Position numbers and translations under genes: made by a program | Origin: Gemmatimonadaceae bacterium | Lineage (GTDB): Bacteria > Gemmatimonadota > Gemmatimonadetes > Gemmatimonadales > Gemmatimonadaceae | Length of the DNA stretch: 38,522 nucleotides | Direction: 5' to 3' | Assembly: GCA_037721215.1 (NCBI GenBank) | Contig: JBBJNV010000031.1 | Location: 1-38,522 of the forward strand | The notes under the pieces: generated by a model | What the model was told of the DNA's origin: nothing | What the model saw: only the letters and a program-made list of their open reading frames with translations | Databases searched by the model: none | Part shown: piece after piece, positions 36,861-38,522 of the stretch | How positions within the stretch are numbered: the first letter of the stretch is position 1 | Layout: the number at the start of each line of letters is the position of its first letter

Positions 36861-37802
36861 GTGCGGGTCCTTTTCTGGGGGACACCCGAGTTTGCGGCCG
36901 TGCCGCTGCGAACTCTGATCGGCGAAGGCTTCGACGTTATCGGTGTCGTCACGAGAGAGGACAAGCCACAGGGAAGGTCGCGTGTTCTGACGGCACCGCC
37001 GGTAAAGCAGATTGCCATCGACGAACGGATTCCCTGTTTCCAGCCGGCAACTCCGAAGGATTCGGAATTCCTCGACACGGTGTCCGTGATGCAGCCGGAT
37101 ATCTCGGTCGTCGTGGCTTACGGGCACATTCTGCCGCAGAAAGTCATCGATCTTCCAGCGCTCGGAACACTGAATATTCACGCATCGTTGCTGCCGGCCC
37201 TGCGCGGTGCGGCGCCGATTCAGGCAGCGATACGCCAGGGATTCACGGAAACCGGTATTACGATCATGCGAATGGTTCCGGCGCTCGACGCCGGGCCGGT
37301 GATCCTTCAGGCGTCGGTTCCGGTGCTCGACGACGAAACGTACGGTGAGCTGCAGCTTCGGCTCGCCGAGCTCGGCGCTGTGGCGATGATAGAGGCGCTG
37401 GCGCTCATCTCGATCGGAGAAGCGAAGGACGCTCCGCAGGATGATGCGATGGCAACCTACGCCCGTAAGGTTACGCGTGACGATGCCCGAATTGACTGGT
37501 CGATGCACGCTTCGGACGCCGCGCGTGTAATCCGGGCTTTCGATCCGCGTCCCGGAGCGTTTACCTCCGTCAATCAAACCGACGTGAAGATGTTTGGCCC
37601 TCGCTCTGTCAACCCGGGTGTGCGCGATCAGGAGCAATCCACGCCGGGAACGGTTCTCTCAACCGACGATGGACTGGTCATTGCCTGCGGGTCGGGCGCA
37701 CTTCGAATAGAAGAAGTACAGCCGGCGGGCAGAAGCAGAATGAGCTTCACCCAGTGGTCGCGCGGCAGAGGCGTTGCAGTTGGAGATCGCTGCGGGAATT
37801 GA
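36861..37802 (+). CDS. fmt: Methionyl-tRNA formyltransferase
   Basis: This is a 313-residue enzyme that formylates initiator Met-tRNA with 10-formyl-tetrahydrofolate. The N-terminal Rossmann domain begins RVLFWGTPEFAAVPL. NIHASLLPALRGAAPIQAAI is the folate and catalytic signature, with Asn, His and later Asp (PALDAGPVIL). The C-terminal tRNA-binding domain is at about residues 205-310. It starts with GTG directly after the def stop. The end is shortly before the ThiE/TenI-like gene. Confidence 0.97.
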   Translation: MRVLFWGTPEFAAVPLRTLIGEGFDVIGVVTREDKPQGRSRVLTAPPVKQIAIDERIPCFQPATPKDSEFLDTVSVMQPDISVVVAYGHILPQKVIDLPALGTLNIHASLLPALRGAAPIQAAIRQGFTETGITIMRMVPALDAGPVILQASVPVLDDETYGELQLRLAELGAVAMIEALALISIGEAKDAPQDDAMATYARKVTRDDARIDWSMHASDAARVIRAFDPRPGAFTSVNQTDVKMFGPRSVNPGVRDQEQSTPGTVLSTDDGLVIACGSGALRIEEVQPAGRSRMSFTQWSRGRGVAVGDRCGN

Positions 37803-37821
37803 AGCTCGCGACACCCCTTCA

Positions 37822-38522
37822 ATGCTGACCGGTTTTCCGGTAATCCACGTCGTAACGGACAGCACATCACTGCTCCTGCCCGGTTTTTCTGAACGCGCCG
37901 AAAAAATTATGCGCGCACTCGGCACTCGTGGCGCGCTGCACCTGCGAAGTTCGCGTCTTTCAGGACGGTCGTTTCACGGGATTGCAGCAAGACTTGCGGA
38001 AGTTCAGACGGCCACCGGCTGCTGGCTCATCGTCAACGATCGCGTGGACATTGCGCGCGCAGTCGGCGCCCGGGGTATTCAGCTCGCCGCACATTCGCTT
38101 CGAATTTCTGACGCTCTGACTGTCGCGCCCGACATTCCAGTCGGAGCCAGCATCCACAGCGTCGACGAGGCCCGCAAGTCCGAATCCGAAGGTGCCGCGT
38201 GGTGCGTCGCTGGGACCGTGTTCGAAACCCCGAGCCATGAGGGGCGCCCTCCAGCCCAAATCCAGTTCATCGCTCAGGTGGTGGCCGCCGTGCGCATTCC
38301 AGTCATCGCCATCGGAGGTATTGCACCATCTGACGTGGGCGCATTGCGCGCGGCGGGCGCGCACGGTATTGCCACGATCCGCGGAGCGGTATGGGACTGC
38401 GGCGCTGACGCGATTCCGGGCCCCGCAGCACCGACTCAATCCAGCGGATTGCCGCTGACTTACGACGACGCTGACGAACCGGTCGCGCGCTATATTTCAG
38501 CGTATGATGCCGACGATGGAAG
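37822..38522 (+). CDS. Thiamine phosphate synthase/TenI-like protein, 3' end outside the window
   Basis: The frame is open from ATG 37822 to the window edge (233 codons). It is a TIM-barrel protein of the ThiE/TenI group: FPVIHVVTDS at the start, LHLRSSRLSGR, WLIVNDRVDIARAVGARGIQ, GASIHSVDEA, AGTVFETPSHEG, VIAIGGIAP and IATIRGAVW. ThiE joins the pyrimidine and thiazole halves of thiamine; TenI is a thiazole tautomerase. The GIQLAAHSL stretch lacks the ThiE Gln-Asp/Glu pattern, and the TenI His before VFET is Thr here, so the reaction is open. No strong ribosome site precedes the ATG; TTG 37774, overlapping fmt, is an alternative. It extends past the usual domain end by about 40 residues. Confidence 0.85.
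   Translation, partial: MLTGFPVIHVVTDSTSLLLPGFSERAEKIMRALGTRGALHLRSSRLSGRSFHGIAARLAEVQTATGCWLIVNDRVDIARAVGARGIQLAAHSLRISDALTVAPDIPVGASIHSVDEARKSESEGAAWCVAGTVFETPSHEGRPPAQIQFIAQVVAAVRIPVIAIGGIAPSDVGALRAAGAHGIATIRGAVWDCGADAIPGPAAPTQSSGLPLTYDDADEPVARYISAYDADDG

Overview
The window is about 38.5 kb of GC-rich bacterial chromosome with very tight packing; many neighbouring genes overlap by 4 bases or abut exactly. The cell is Gram-negative: there is an Omp85-type outer-membrane barrel, an LpxL-type lipid A acyltransferase, an MsbA-type flippase, a class A penicillin-binding protein and M16 peptidases with export signals. A PorX-type regulator (best known from Bacteroidota), the yebC-ruvC-ruvA block and the queA-tgt-yajC-def-fmt block together suggest a Gemmatimonadota or related FCB-group bacterium. 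That placement is inference; no rRNA or tRNA gene is visible to confirm it.

Layout. 67-5083 (+): a two-component locus with an NtrY-like histidine kinase, a small membrane/coiled-coil protein, an NtrX/NtrC-type sigma54 activator, an Omp85/D15-like barrel and a DUF4390-like exported protein. 5099-10527 (-): HNH endonuclease, branched-chain aminotransferase, amidohydrolase/deaminase and PBP1A. 10877-12136 (+): tyrS. 12173-25109 (-): a truncated PIN toxin remnant, then an almost gapless run that reads, in transcription order, porX-like, msbA-like, glycosyltransferase, CgeB-like glycosyltransferase, glycosyltransferase, lpxL-like, dppC-like permease, PQQ sugar dehydrogenase-like lipoprotein, and an active/inactive M16 peptidase pair. 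The centre of this run looks like a lipooligosaccharide assembly and export operon headed by a response regulator.

25159-25927: a hypothetical gene and then a foldback repeat element (CACAGATG-type inverted arms around six 14-15 bp tandem units) just upstream of yebC. 25928-27808 (+): yebC, ruvC, ruvA. 27848-32341: an aminotransferase and an accessory island of toxin-antitoxin modules (MazF with a ribbon-helix-helix antitoxin, HicAB, VapBC) and broken genes (an HNH N-terminal fragment running into a decayed MNT-HEPN gene). This island separates ruvA from ruvB. 32519-38522 (+): ruvB, queA (N-terminus anomalous), tgt, yajC, def, fmt and a ThiE/TenI-like gene cut by the window edge.

Themes: core genes for recombination repair, queuosine tRNA modification, Sec accessory function and formyl-methionine handling; envelope construction; and a hot spot for toxin-antitoxin gain and decay inside an otherwise conserved block. 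The strongest candidates for something under-described are the kinase/small protein/sigma54 activator/Omp85-like/DUF4390 locus, the PorX-headed envelope glycan operon, the TA island with a collapsed MNT-HEPN gene, and the foldback repeat.
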